NCBI GenBank assembly: GCA_900544765.1
Contig: UQWI01000019.1
Coordinates: 1 to 32,330, forward strand
DNA from: an uncultured Eubacteriales bacterium
GTDB lineage: Bacteria > Bacillota > Clostridia > Oscillospirales > Oscillospiraceae
DNA: 32,330 bases
Direction: 5' to 3'
The notes beneath the pieces were generated by a model. The model was given only the letters and a program-made list of their open reading frames with translations, made no database searches and had not been told where the DNA came from. Below are positions 1 to 6,870 of the stretch, piece after piece. The translations under genes were made by a program, and so were the position numbers. Numbering within the stretch: the stretch's first letter is position 1; each line of letters begins with the position of its first letter.

Positions 1-4
1 GCTC

Positions 5-778
5 ATGGAAGAGAAAAACATAGTCGAAGGCGGCCCGGAGCACGCCCGGGCGGGGGAGTGGAATGTGGACGTCGCGGAGATTATGGACGGCGTCCGCGAC
101 GAGGCGGAAGCGCCCGGCGAGGCCGTGACCGCGGCCGGGGAGGGCAATGAGGGCGGCGAGAGCTACACGCTCAAGCACCTCGACGAAGTGCGCACGGTGT
201 CGCGGGACAAGGTCATAGAGCTGGCGCAGAAGGGCCTGGACTACGACCGTGTGCGAGCCAAGCTCGAGAGCGCGAGGGACCGACTCGCGGACTTCGAGAA
301 CTGGATGAGCGAGGTGTCGGGCGGGAAGCCGCCCGAAGAGTTCAGGGACGAGCTCTCGGCGCGCTCGCTGGCCGAGAGGGAGGGGATTGAGTTCGACGCC
401 GCCCTTGAGCGCGTCCGAAGCGTGCGCTCCGCCCGGACCGGGGCGGAGGGCTCCGACGGCTCGAGGGCCAAGAGGGAGGTGCGCGAGTTTTTCGCCGCGC
501 ACCCGGACGCGGCGGCGCAGCTGGTGTCCGACCGCGGCGCCATACCGGACGAGGTGTGGCGGCGCGTAAGGGCCGGGGAGAGCCTGAGCGCCGCGTGGGA
601 GGGCGTGAAGCTGCGCGAGGGCGCGAAGGCCCAGAGCGAGCGCGTGCGCACGCTCGAGCGCGAGCTGGCCGAGACCAGGCAGGCGAAGCGCAACCGGGTC
701 AGGAGCACCGGCAGTACCACCGGCGACGGCGGGGAGGTCGAGCGCGACCTTGCCGCGCTGGGCTGGAACGAGGTGTGA
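5..778 (+). CDS. Phage scaffold-like protein
   Basis: About 257 residues, highly charged (Glu, Arg, Asp) and mostly helical in character. A central segment around residues 55-100 (KHLDEVRTVSRDKVIELAQK) resembles the conserved core of scaffold proteins in Firmicutes phages. It sits directly upstream of the major capsid gene, the usual place for a scaffold, which guides procapsid assembly in the cytoplasm and then leaves. A further coiled-coil-like stretch lies near residues 205-230, followed by a Gly/Thr/Ser-rich linker and a short acidic tail ending in LGWNEV. The ATG at position 5 is so close to the window edge that no ribosome site can be seen, so the true start could lie further left. Function is inferred from position and composition, not from a catalytic motif. 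Confidence 0.75.
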   Translation: MEEKNIVEGGPEHARAGEWNVDVAEIMDGVRDEAEAPGEAVTAAGEGNEGGESYTLKHLDEVRTVSRDKVIELAQKGLDYDRVRAKLESARDRLADFENWMSEVSGGKPPEEFRDELSARSLAEREGIEFDAALERVRSVRSARTGAEGSDGSRAKREVREFFAAHPDAAAQLVSDRGAIPDEVWRRVRAGESLSAAWEGVKLREGAKAQSERVRTLERELAETRQAKRNRVRSTGSTTGDGGEVERDLAALGWNEV

Positions 779-831
779 GCGCGATAGCGGCGCGAGCACA
801 GGAAAAATGATTTTGAGGAGGAAACAAAAAT

Positions 832-1884
832 ATGGCGATTAACCTTGCAAGCAAGTTCAGCAAATATGTAGACGACGCCTTCGAGCACGAGTGCCTGCTC
901 GCGGGCGCTACGAGCAACCGCGTCGATTTCACCGGCGTAAATGAGGTCAGCGTCTACTCCGTCGACAAGATGGAGATGAACGACTACAACCCCTCCGGCA
1001 CTTCCCGCTACGGCAGCGTGGAGGAGATAGGCGACCGCGTGCAGACCTTCAAGATAGACCGCGACCGCTCCTTTACAGGCTCCATAGACGAGGGCAACGC
1101 CCAGGACCAGTACAACGTCAAGGACGCCTCCGCCAGGCTGCATGTCCAGATACGCGACGTGGTCATCCCTGAGGTGGAGACCTACGTCTTTGGCAAGTGG
1201 GCCTACGGCGCAGGCAAGGTGGTCGGCGGCGACGCACCGACGGCCGAGACCCTGCTGGGGCTCATCCAGGCGGGTGCGAGCTACATGAACAACCACCATG
1301 TACCCCGCCGCGGGCGCAGTATGTTCATAGCCGAGACCTACGCGGCTATGCTGCCCAACCTCGCCAACCTGACCTACCTCGAACGCCTGGGCAGCGAGGC
1401 CCTGAGCGAGAACCGCCTGCCCCGCGTGGCCGGTTTCGACGTGCGCGTAGTACCGGACGGCGACATGCTCGAGGGCGTGTACTTCATCCTTCAGCACAAG
1501 GACGCCTGCCCCTTCGTCCAGAAGCTGGCCAAGTACAAGATTCAGAAGGACCCCATGGGCATAGACGGCAACGTCATTGAGGGGCGCGTGCGCTACTGGG
1601 CCGGTGTACTCGCAGAGAAGTGCGACGGCGTTTATGTCTACGCCGCCTCGGCTTCCGTCCAGGACGCGCCGGTTTTCGGCGGCACCGGCAATGCGGTCAC
1701 CGTCACCGCTGCTGGCGCGACCATCTACTACACCGTGGACGGCACCGACCCCAGGTACAGCGCTACTCGGGAGCTCGTGGCCTCCGGCGGCACGGTTAAC
1801 ATAACTTCTGGGCAGGTGCTCAAAGCTTACGCCTTCACGGACGAAAAGTATCCCAGCGGAGTTGTAGAGAAGGCTGCCGTCTGA
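832..1884 (+). CDS. Major capsid protein with C-terminal beta-sandwich domain
   Basis: A 350-residue protein starting at an ATG with a strong GAGGAGG ribosome site ending about 10 bases upstream. The N-terminal part (VDDAFEHECLLAGATSNRVD, then a DRDRSFTGSIDEGN segment) matches the pattern of phage coat proteins of the P22/HK97-fold group common in gut Firmicutes phages. It would form the icosahedral shell. Residues about 275-350 look like a separate small beta domain of the chitobiase C-terminal/Fn3-associated type: an ATIYYTVDGTDPR motif, then SGQVLKAYAF. Such domains usually decorate the capsid surface and may bind glycans; that role here is inference. It lies between the scaffold and a connector-type gene, the standard head-gene order. 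Confidence 0.9.
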   Translation: MAINLASKFSKYVDDAFEHECLLAGATSNRVDFTGVNEVSVYSVDKMEMNDYNPSGTSRYGSVEEIGDRVQTFKIDRDRSFTGSIDEGNAQDQYNVKDASARLHVQIRDVVIPEVETYVFGKWAYGAGKVVGGDAPTAETLLGLIQAGASYMNNHHVPRRGRSMFIAETYAAMLPNLANLTYLERLGSEALSENRLPRVAGFDVRVVPDGDMLEGVYFILQHKDACPFVQKLAKYKIQKDPMGIDGNVIEGRVRYWAGVLAEKCDGVYVYAASASVQDAPVFGGTGNAVTVTAAGATIYYTVDGTDPRYSATRELVASGGTVNITSGQVLKAYAFTDEKYPSGVVEKAAV

Positions 1885-1962
1885 CATGCGCACGGCGTTG
1901 GTGAAATCGTTTTGATTTAAAGAAGGGTGGGAGGGTATGGGCTTGCGTAAGGAGATGTGTCG

Positions 1963-2373
1963 ATGGCATACGTTGAGGACGTTTTTAATGCGGCGATGGG
2001 GATAATGGACGAGCTCGGCGTGGACGGCGAGGCGAGGACGAGCGACACGGAGGAGTACGCGCTGCGGACGCCGTCCATTGTGAACATGCTCGTGAGCGAG
2101 CTGAAAATACTTACGGGAGAGCGCGGCGACTGGCTGCCTATAGAGTCGCTCGAGGACGTGGTGCCGGTGGGCGACACCAGTTACTCGCTGGGTGCGCTGC
2201 CCTACGGCCTGGCGGCCAACCTGCTTGTGGACGAAAACCCGTCGGCGGCCAGCTTCTATCAGCAGCGCTACGAGGAGATGCGAGCGTACTATCTGGCCAG
2301 GATGCAGGCGGTGACGGGGGATGTGGTCAACGTCTACGGCGGGATAGAGTACGGGGAGTTCGCCCACTGGTGA
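1963..2373 (+). CDS. Phage connector/adaptor-type structural protein
   Basis: A 136-residue acidic, mostly helical protein just after the capsid gene. The ATG at 1963 is preferred over the in-frame GTG at 1957 because the AAGGAG site at 1949-1954 is eight bases from the ATG and only two from the GTG. Its pattern (YVEDVFNAAMGIMDELGVDG, a SIVNMLVSELKIL helix, then LPYGLAANLLVDENP and SFYQQRYEEM) resembles the small head-completion or adaptor proteins found after the capsid gene in short-tailed phages of Firmicutes. No enzyme motif is present. The role is inferred from gene order and general pattern. Confidence 0.65.
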   Translation: MAYVEDVFNAAMGIMDELGVDGEARTSDTEEYALRTPSIVNMLVSELKILTGERGDWLPIESLEDVVPVGDTSYSLGALPYGLAANLLVDENPSAASFYQQRYEEMRAYYLARMQAVTGDVVNVYGGIEYGEFAHW

Positions 2374-2512
2374 GAGCGTCCGGGGGATTTTCTCCCCGGA
2401 TACCCGCGCAAGCGCCGGAATACCATCTTGCGCGTCGCCGCGGTCAGTGGGGAAACGGTTAATTAGTGGTGGGATATGGGTGGGAAAGCTTTTTGCGGGG
2501 AAGGAGGTCAAT
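2374..2512 (+). promoter_or_regulatory. Structured intergenic leader with two hairpins
   Basis: This 139-base gap breaks an otherwise tightly packed gene run. It holds two inverted repeats: TCCGGGG at 2379-2385 with CCCCGGA at 2394-2400, and CGCGCAAG at 2405-2412 with CTTGCGCG at 2427-2434. Neither is followed by a T-run, so they are not typical terminators. They may protect or shape the mRNA upstream of the split structural gene. The gap ends with a perfect AAGGAGG ribosome site at 2501-2507. A regulatory role is inference. Confidence 0.4.
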
Positions 2513-2944
2513 ATGGCAAGAGTGCCGACTAACATTTCTGAATCCGTCTACCAGATAAAGCGCTGGAAAGGCGTCAACGAGGCTCAGGAGGGCGAGGCTT
2601 CGCTGGAGATGGGCGAGGCGGCGGTCATGCGGAATTTCAAGGTCACGGCGGGCGGGGCGCTGCAAAAACGGGGCGGCTCGGTCAACGTGGCGGGTCTGCT
2701 CAACAGCTACACCGTCGAGGTGGACGAGGACAACCCCGTGGGGCTGTACTCCGAGTTCGGCTCCAGCGTGCTGCAATTTACTATGTACCCGGGTGTGCAG
2801 GTCGACAGCATGGGCGCTCTCAGCCTCACGGGCGAGCCCGTGACTGTCACGGAGAGCAATGCCGACGACTACGAGGGGTACTATTTCCAGCACAACACGG
2901 GCGAGATATACCGCTTTGAGGGATTGACGAGGTCGAGAAGATGA
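2513..2944 (+). CDS. N-terminal fragment of a phage tail/stopper structural protein
   Basis: A 143-residue product starting at an ATG five bases after a perfect AAGGAGG site; an in-frame ATG at 2447 lacks such a site. Residues 1-65 (MARVPTNISESVYQIKRWKG, then GEAAVMRNFKVTAGGALQKR) match the N-terminal signature of long tail or stopper proteins in gut Firmicutes phages, reminiscent of P22 gp10 and T7 gp12 starts (NF-V...G-L-KR-G). In such proteins this segment normally runs on into a long beta-propeller-like body. Here it stops soon after GEIYRFEG with a short basic tail (LTRSRR). The missing body appears about 2 kb downstream, from about residue 245 of the 4167-6533 product. The stop codon overlaps the next start (ATGA), implying translational coupling to the radical SAM gene. 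Confidence 0.75.
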   Translation: MARVPTNISESVYQIKRWKGVNEAQEGEASLEMGEAAVMRNFKVTAGGALQKRGGSVNVAGLLNSYTVEVDEDNPVGLYSEFGSSVLQFTMYPGVQVDSMGALSLTGEPVTVTESNADDYEGYYFQHNTGEIYRFEGLTRSRR

Positions 2945-4185
2945 GAGAGCTGCCGAAAATTACATCCGCCATGCTGGTGGTCACGCATGGCTGCAATCTC
3001 CGGTGCTGCTACTGCTTTGTGCAGAAGGAGCCGCAGCGTATGGCGCTCTCCACGGCGAAGGACGCGGCGAGGTTCCTCATGGCCAACGCCGTGGCTTCAG
3101 GCGGCGGGACGCCGGAGATAAACTTCTTCGGCGGCGAGCCGATGCTCGAGTTCGACACGGTAATAAAGCCGCTGGTCGAGTGGGTGCACGATGAGCTGGG
3201 CAAGCCGTTCAGGTTTTCCATTACGACAAACGGGACGCTGCTGACGGACGAGCGGATACGTTTCATGCAGCGGCACGGCTTCGGGCTGCTGCTCTCCATG
3301 GACGGGAACGCTCCTGTGCAGGACTACAACAGGCCATGCGCCGACGGGAAGGGGTCGTTCACTATACTGAAGCCCATTGTGCCGAAGGTGCTCGCGGCGT
3401 GGCCGGGTACGACGTTCCGCATGACGGCGATTCCCGAGACGTGTTCGCACCTGTTTGAGAGCATTATGTGGGCTTCGGCGCAGGGGTTTACGAACTTCTT
3501 TGTGACGCCGAATGTGTTTGAAGCCTGGGACGATGCGGCGCGGGACGTGCTGGCCGGTGAGCTGCGCAAGTATGCAGACTACTACGCCGACTGTAAGGCT
3601 CGGGGCGTGAGGCCTATCACGTTCTCAACCTTTGAGCAGGCGTTCCAGGACATGAAGCAGATAGAGCTGGCCGAAAAGCAGGGAGCATACAGGGCTATGC
3701 CCAAGTGCCGCAGCGAGGGCAAGTGTGGGCTGGGTACGTCGCGGTTTGCGTCCATCCATCCGAACGGGAACCTGTATGCCTGTCAGGAGATGACGAGCAA
3801 CGAGGGCGAGGAAAGCGCCTTTTATATAGGCTCCATATATTCCGGCGTGGACAATAACCGGCGGCGTGCGCTGGCGGAGAGCTTTGACAGCGTACCCGTG
3901 CGGGGCGAATACTGCTCGGGTTCCCCGCAAAAGCGCAGCTTTTGTGGGGAGAGGAGGAGCGACGGAACGACTGAGCCTTCGCGCTCGCGCGGAGGGGAAG
4001 GATGTGCAGTCCGCGACGACGTGTGCGAATATGACAGGATATGTGATGGGGGATGCGTTGCAAACAACTACATGGTCACCGGCAGGCTGGGCAGGATGCC
4101 CGAAATGTATTGCTGGTGGCGGCGCACGGTGCTACATGAGGCTATGAGGGTAAAGGAGGCAGAGCAATGCCGAGCGGAAGCGTAA
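2941..4185 (+). CDS. Phage-encoded radical SAM/SPASM peptide-modifying enzyme
   Basis: A 414-residue radical SAM enzyme. The cluster motif C18-x3-C22-x2-C25 (GCNLRCCYC) binds the [4Fe-4S] that cleaves S-adenosylmethionine. FFGGEP (GGEP motif) and the SITTNGTLL strand follow. The C-terminal third is a SPASM domain for auxiliary Fe-S clusters: C262-x13-G276-x4-C281, then C362-x5-C368-x3-C372 and C391. SPASM enzymes of this layout typically modify ribosomally made peptides, for example by forming Cys thioether links. It starts by ATGA overlap with the upstream structural fragment and overlaps the start of the Cys-rich structural gene by 19 bases, so all three are co-translated. That neighbour is the obvious candidate substrate (inference). 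Residues 328-354 look like an in-frame insertion; without it C325 and C355 would form a CxxC pair. Confidence 0.9.
   Translation: MRELPKITSAMLVVTHGCNLRCCYCFVQKEPQRMALSTAKDAARFLMANAVASGGGTPEINFFGGEPMLEFDTVIKPLVEWVHDELGKPFRFSITTNGTLLTDERIRFMQRHGFGLLLSMDGNAPVQDYNRPCADGKGSFTILKPIVPKVLAAWPGTTFRMTAIPETCSHLFESIMWASAQGFTNFFVTPNVFEAWDDAARDVLAGELRKYADYYADCKARGVRPITFSTFEQAFQDMKQIELAEKQGAYRAMPKCRSEGKCGLGTSRFASIHPNGNLYACQEMTSNEGEESAFYIGSIYSGVDNNRRRALAESFDSVPVRGEYCSGSPQKRSFCGERRSDGTTEPSRSRGGEGCAVRDDVCEYDRICDGGCVANNYMVTGRLGRMPEMYCWWRRTVLHEAMRVKEAEQCRAEA
3922..4002. repeat. In-frame 81-bp double-hairpin element inside the SPASM domain
   Basis: Codons 328-354 of the radical SAM gene do not fit the SPASM family and are low-complexity (Ser, Arg, Gly, Glu). 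The DNA forms two hairpins: CCCCGCAAAAGC at 3923-3934 with GCTTTTGTGGGG at 3938-3949, and CCTTCGCGC at 3976-3984 with GCGCGGAGG at 3987-3995, each with one G-T wobble. The outer ends TTCCCC (3921-3926) and GGGGAA (3994-3999) are also complementary. Its length is a multiple of three and it has no stop in the coding frame. This looks like a small dispersed palindromic element that has landed in frame, comparable in principle to Rickettsia palindromic elements. No second copy was seen in this window. Confidence 0.65.
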
Positions 4186-6533
4186 GCGGATTTAAGAGCT
4201 GGCACAACGGCTCGCCTATAAACAGCTCGTCTTGGGCGAACCCGAACACCATAGCCTGCGGCTCTTCGGGCTATGTCGGCGCGGTGAGGTTTTCAATAAG
4301 CCAGTCGGCGTCGAGCATCACCATCAGCTCCAGCGTGTACAGGCGGCTTTCAAGCGGCACGATGCGCGCGGAGATTCGCACAAGCGAGCTGAGCAATCCG
4401 ACGCCCTCGGCGGTCGGCTCTGACACCACATTCAGCGCTCCGAGCGCGGGGAGTACGGCTAGCTTCACGTTCAGCGGCTCTTTCACGGCGGGGACGTACT
4501 ATGTTTACATCACCAGCGACAGCGCGTACATAGACCTCTACGCCTCGGGCAACATGTCGGTGAGCTATGTTGCAGGCGGCGGGTGTACGCACATGTGTGA
4601 GCTGTTCTGCGAGGAGTGCGAGGGCTCGTGCGAGAGCGGCTGCCAGGCGGTGTGTCAGAACTGCGAGGGCTACTGTGAAAGCTCCTGCGAGGTGTACTGC
4701 CAGAACTGTGAGGGCGCGTCCTGCCAGAGCTGCGAGGGATGCGAGAGCTATTGCGAGGGGGTCTGCCAAAACTGCCAGGGGGCGGGCTGCCAGACCTGCC
4801 AGACCGGCTGCCAGGGCTCGTGCCAGGAGACGTGTGAGAGCGCGTGCCAGACCTCCTGCCAGCTGGGGTGTCAGGCCTCCTGCGAGCTTTCCGCGCAGAG
4901 CTCCAACTACTTCGTCTGGAACTTCTGCAAGGTCACGGCGGCGGCAAACACCACCGACACGGTGGTGCGCGGGCTCTGGTCGGGCTTTGTGGCCGGGCAG
5001 GAGGTGCTGTGCGCGGCCTGCAACGGCTACCTGTGGCAGCTCTCGCTCGGCGAGGACGGGACGTGGAGCAAGACGGCCTGCGGCACGATAGACACCGACG
5101 AGGACGTTTTCATGTTTGGCTTCTCGGACAGCCTCTATCTGCTCAACGGTTCCCAATACCGTGTTTGGAATGGCACGGCGCTCACGGATGTGGGCGGCTA
5201 CAGGCCGCTGGTGGCGGTGAGTGTGCCGCCTGAGGGCGGTGGGACGGCGCTGGAGCAGGTGAACAAGCTCACAGGCGCGCGCCGTGTGCGGGTGTCGCCG
5301 GACGGCACGGCCACTGTGTTTCATCTGCCTGAGCAGAACCTTGCGAGCGTGGACTATGTGCAGTATGTGGCGTCGGGCGCGGATATAACCAGCTACGACG
5401 TAGATTTGACGGCAGGCACGGTGACTATCGCACCGGCTCCGGCGGAGGGTACGAACAGCGTAGAGATAGGCTATTCAGTCGCTGACGATACGGCGGACGA
5501 GATTCAGGCGATGCGCTACGCAGAGCTGTACAACGGCTCGCAGGACACGAGGGTGTTCGTCTACGGCGACGGGACGAACAGGTGCTTCTACTCAGGTATA
5601 GACTACGACGGTTTGCCGCGGGCGGACTACTTCCCGGACTTGAACGTGGCGCATGTGGGTGACGAGAACACGGCCATAACCGCCATGATACGCCATTATG
5701 ACCGGCTGCTGTGCTTTAAGCTCGACAGCGCGTGGGCTATAGGCTACTCACAGGTGACGCTGGCCGACGGCACGGTGACGGCGGGGTTCTATGTCTCGCC
5801 CATCAACCGCAGCGTGGGCAACTGCGCGCCGGGGCAGGCGGTGCTGGTGGAGAACAGGCCGCGCACACTGGACGGGCGCAGCGTGGTTGAGTGGAAGTCC
5901 ACTTCCTCCAGCGGCAACATAAACGGCGACGAGAGGAACGCAGAGCGCGTTTCTCAGCGCGTGGACGAGACGATACGCACCTTTGACCTGGAAACTGCCA
6001 AGACCTTCTACGACAAGTACGCGCACGAGTACTACGTCATCGGCGCGGACGGCACGGCGCTGGTGCACGGCATAGACGCGGACGCCTGGTATGTCTACAC
6101 CAACTTCGCGGCCAGGTGCCTCATAAACTACAAGGACGAGCTCTACTTCGGCACGGCGGACGGGTATCTCAGGCACTTCTCGACGCAGTATTTCTCGGAC
6201 GAGGGCGAGGCGATAGACGCCTACTGGGAGAGCGGCTCCATGCCCTTCGCGGCGGACTTCCAGCGCAAATACTCCGCGATGCTGTGGGTCGGCATCAGGC
6301 CGGACGACAACGGCTATCTCGAGGTCAGCGCCAAGACCGACCGCAAGACGGATTTCGCCGTGTACAGCTTTGAGACGGTGGACGCGGCCCAGGTGCCGGA
6401 GATGAACCGCATCAAGCTCAAGGCGAAGAAGTTTACTTACTACAACCTCATCCTGGCGAACAACACGGCGGACAAGACGGCAACGGTGGTCAGCGTGGAC
6501 ATCCGGGTGCGCGGGACGGGGTATGTGAGATAA
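4167..6533 (+). CDS. Phage structural protein: beta domain, Cys-rich repeat segment, tail/stopper body
   Basis: A 788-residue product with an AAGGAGG site at 4152-4158. Three parts can be seen. Residues 1-135 are a Ser/Thr-rich beta-sandwich-like domain of the virion-displayed binding type (SASSITISSSVYRR, TAGTYYVYITSDSAY). Residues 140-239 contain 27 cysteines. From about residue 245 (NYFVWNFCKVTAAANTTDTV) to the end is a repetitive beta body with motifs such as VVRGLWSGFVAGQEVL, YNGSQDTRVFVYGDG and YFPDLNVAHVGDENTAI, as in phage stopper/tail-needle-base proteins with a propeller-like fold. This third part normally follows the sequence now found separately at 2513-2944. The gene probably encodes a particle component near the tail. 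Whether its Cys-rich part is modified by the adjacent radical SAM enzyme is inference. Confidence 0.85.
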   Translation: MPSGSVSGFKSWHNGSPINSSSWANPNTIACGSSGYVGAVRFSISQSASSITISSSVYRRLSSGTMRAEIRTSELSNPTPSAVGSDTTFSAPSAGSTASFTFSGSFTAGTYYVYITSDSAYIDLYASGNMSVSYVAGGGCTHMCELFCEECEGSCESGCQAVCQNCEGYCESSCEVYCQNCEGASCQSCEGCESYCEGVCQNCQGAGCQTCQTGCQGSCQETCESACQTSCQLGCQASCELSAQSSNYFVWNFCKVTAAANTTDTVVRGLWSGFVAGQEVLCAACNGYLWQLSLGEDGTWSKTACGTIDTDEDVFMFGFSDSLYLLNGSQYRVWNGTALTDVGGYRPLVAVSVPPEGGGTALEQVNKLTGARRVRVSPDGTATVFHLPEQNLASVDYVQYVASGADITSYDVDLTAGTVTIAPAPAEGTNSVEIGYSVADDTADEIQAMRYAELYNGSQDTRVFVYGDGTNRCFYSGIDYDGLPRADYFPDLNVAHVGDENTAITAMIRHYDRLLCFKLDSAWAIGYSQVTLADGTVTAGFYVSPINRSVGNCAPGQAVLVENRPRTLDGRSVVEWKSTSSSGNINGDERNAERVSQRVDETIRTFDLETAKTFYDKYAHEYYVIGADGTALVHGIDADAWYVYTNFAARCLINYKDELYFGTADGYLRHFSTQYFSDEGEAIDAYWESGSMPFAADFQRKYSAMLWVGIRPDDNGYLEVSAKTDRKTDFAVYSFETVDAAQVPEMNRIKLKAKKFTYYNLILANNTADKTATVVSVDIRVRGTGYVR
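4584..4883 (+). repeat. Cysteine ladder, C[EQ]xx/C[EQ]x repeats (residues 140-239)
   Basis: Twenty-seven cysteines lie within 100 residues, spaced 3, 4 or (twice) 5 apart, mean about 3.8. Of these, 26 are followed directly by Glu or Gln (only C140 is followed by Thr). QNC[EQ]G recurs at residues 179-183, 201-205 and 164-168. The spacing puts the cysteines along one face if helical, with runs of 4-4-3 and 4-4-4-3. The DNA shows partial direct repeats, pointing to growth by duplication. The pattern recalls precursor peptides of Cys-rich radical SAM systems (for example CXXX-repeat targets), but here it is embedded in a large structural protein. Confidence 0.9.
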
Positions 6534-6543
6534 GGAGGGAAAG

Positions 6544-6870
6544 ATGGCTATACGGATAAAACAGGGCGACCAGTACAGCGTGCCTATTCTAATACGGCTC
6601 AACGGGGAGACGGTCGACATAGATGAGCTCGCCGAGGTGGAGTTCACCTTCGGCGACGGGACGCGCAAGCTCTGGCCCCAGGACGTGCAGTACAACAGTG
6701 CGGACAACTGCTTCTACCTGCCGCTCACGCAGGAGGAGACCTTCGCCTTCCCGGCGGGGGAGTCCGTGGCGCTGGACATACGAGTAAAGTTCGTGGGCGG
6801 GAACGTCATCGGCGTGCAGAGACCGGAGAGCTTCGCCGTGGCCGACGCAGCAAGTGAGGTGGTGCTTTGA
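6544..6870 (+). CDS. Small phage tail/fibre-associated protein
   Basis: A 108-residue, beta-rich acidic protein with a GGAGGG site just upstream of the ATG, 10 bases after the stop of the large structural gene. The opening (MAIRIKQGDQYSVPILIRLN) and the middle pattern of alternating strands resemble N-terminal attachment domains of baseplate or fibre upper proteins (BppU-like) that link fibres to the tail. Its TGA stop overlaps the start of the collagen-like fibre gene (TGATG), so the two are translationally coupled and the products probably meet in the particle. No catalytic motif is visible. Confidence 0.6.
   Translation: MAIRIKQGDQYSVPILIRLNGETVDIDELAEVEFTFGDGTRKLWPQDVQYNSADNCFYLPLTQEETFAFPAGESVALDIRVKFVGGNVIGVQRPESFAVADAASEVVL

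Noticed and set aside
241..2535. Very long open frame on the minus strand (764 codons) opposite the capsid genes
   Set aside because: It is the antisense shadow of three well-supported phage genes in GC-rich DNA, has no ribosome site and no recognisable protein pattern.
2935..2950. Programmed -1 frameshift joining the N-terminal structural fragment to the radical SAM enzyme
   Set aside because: The ATGA overlap fits simple translational coupling; no slippery heptamer or downstream pseudoknot could be recognised.
2941..4883. Intein or intron as explanation of the split structural gene
   Set aside because: The intervening gene is a radical SAM enzyme with its own ribosome-coupled start and stop; no intein splice motifs, homing endonuclease or intron core was seen, and the two halves are in different frames with separate starts.
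4350..5324. Minus-strand open frame with Leu/Ala repeats opposite the Cys-rich segment
   Set aside because: The repeats are the complement of the Cys codon array; no start signals and no family pattern.
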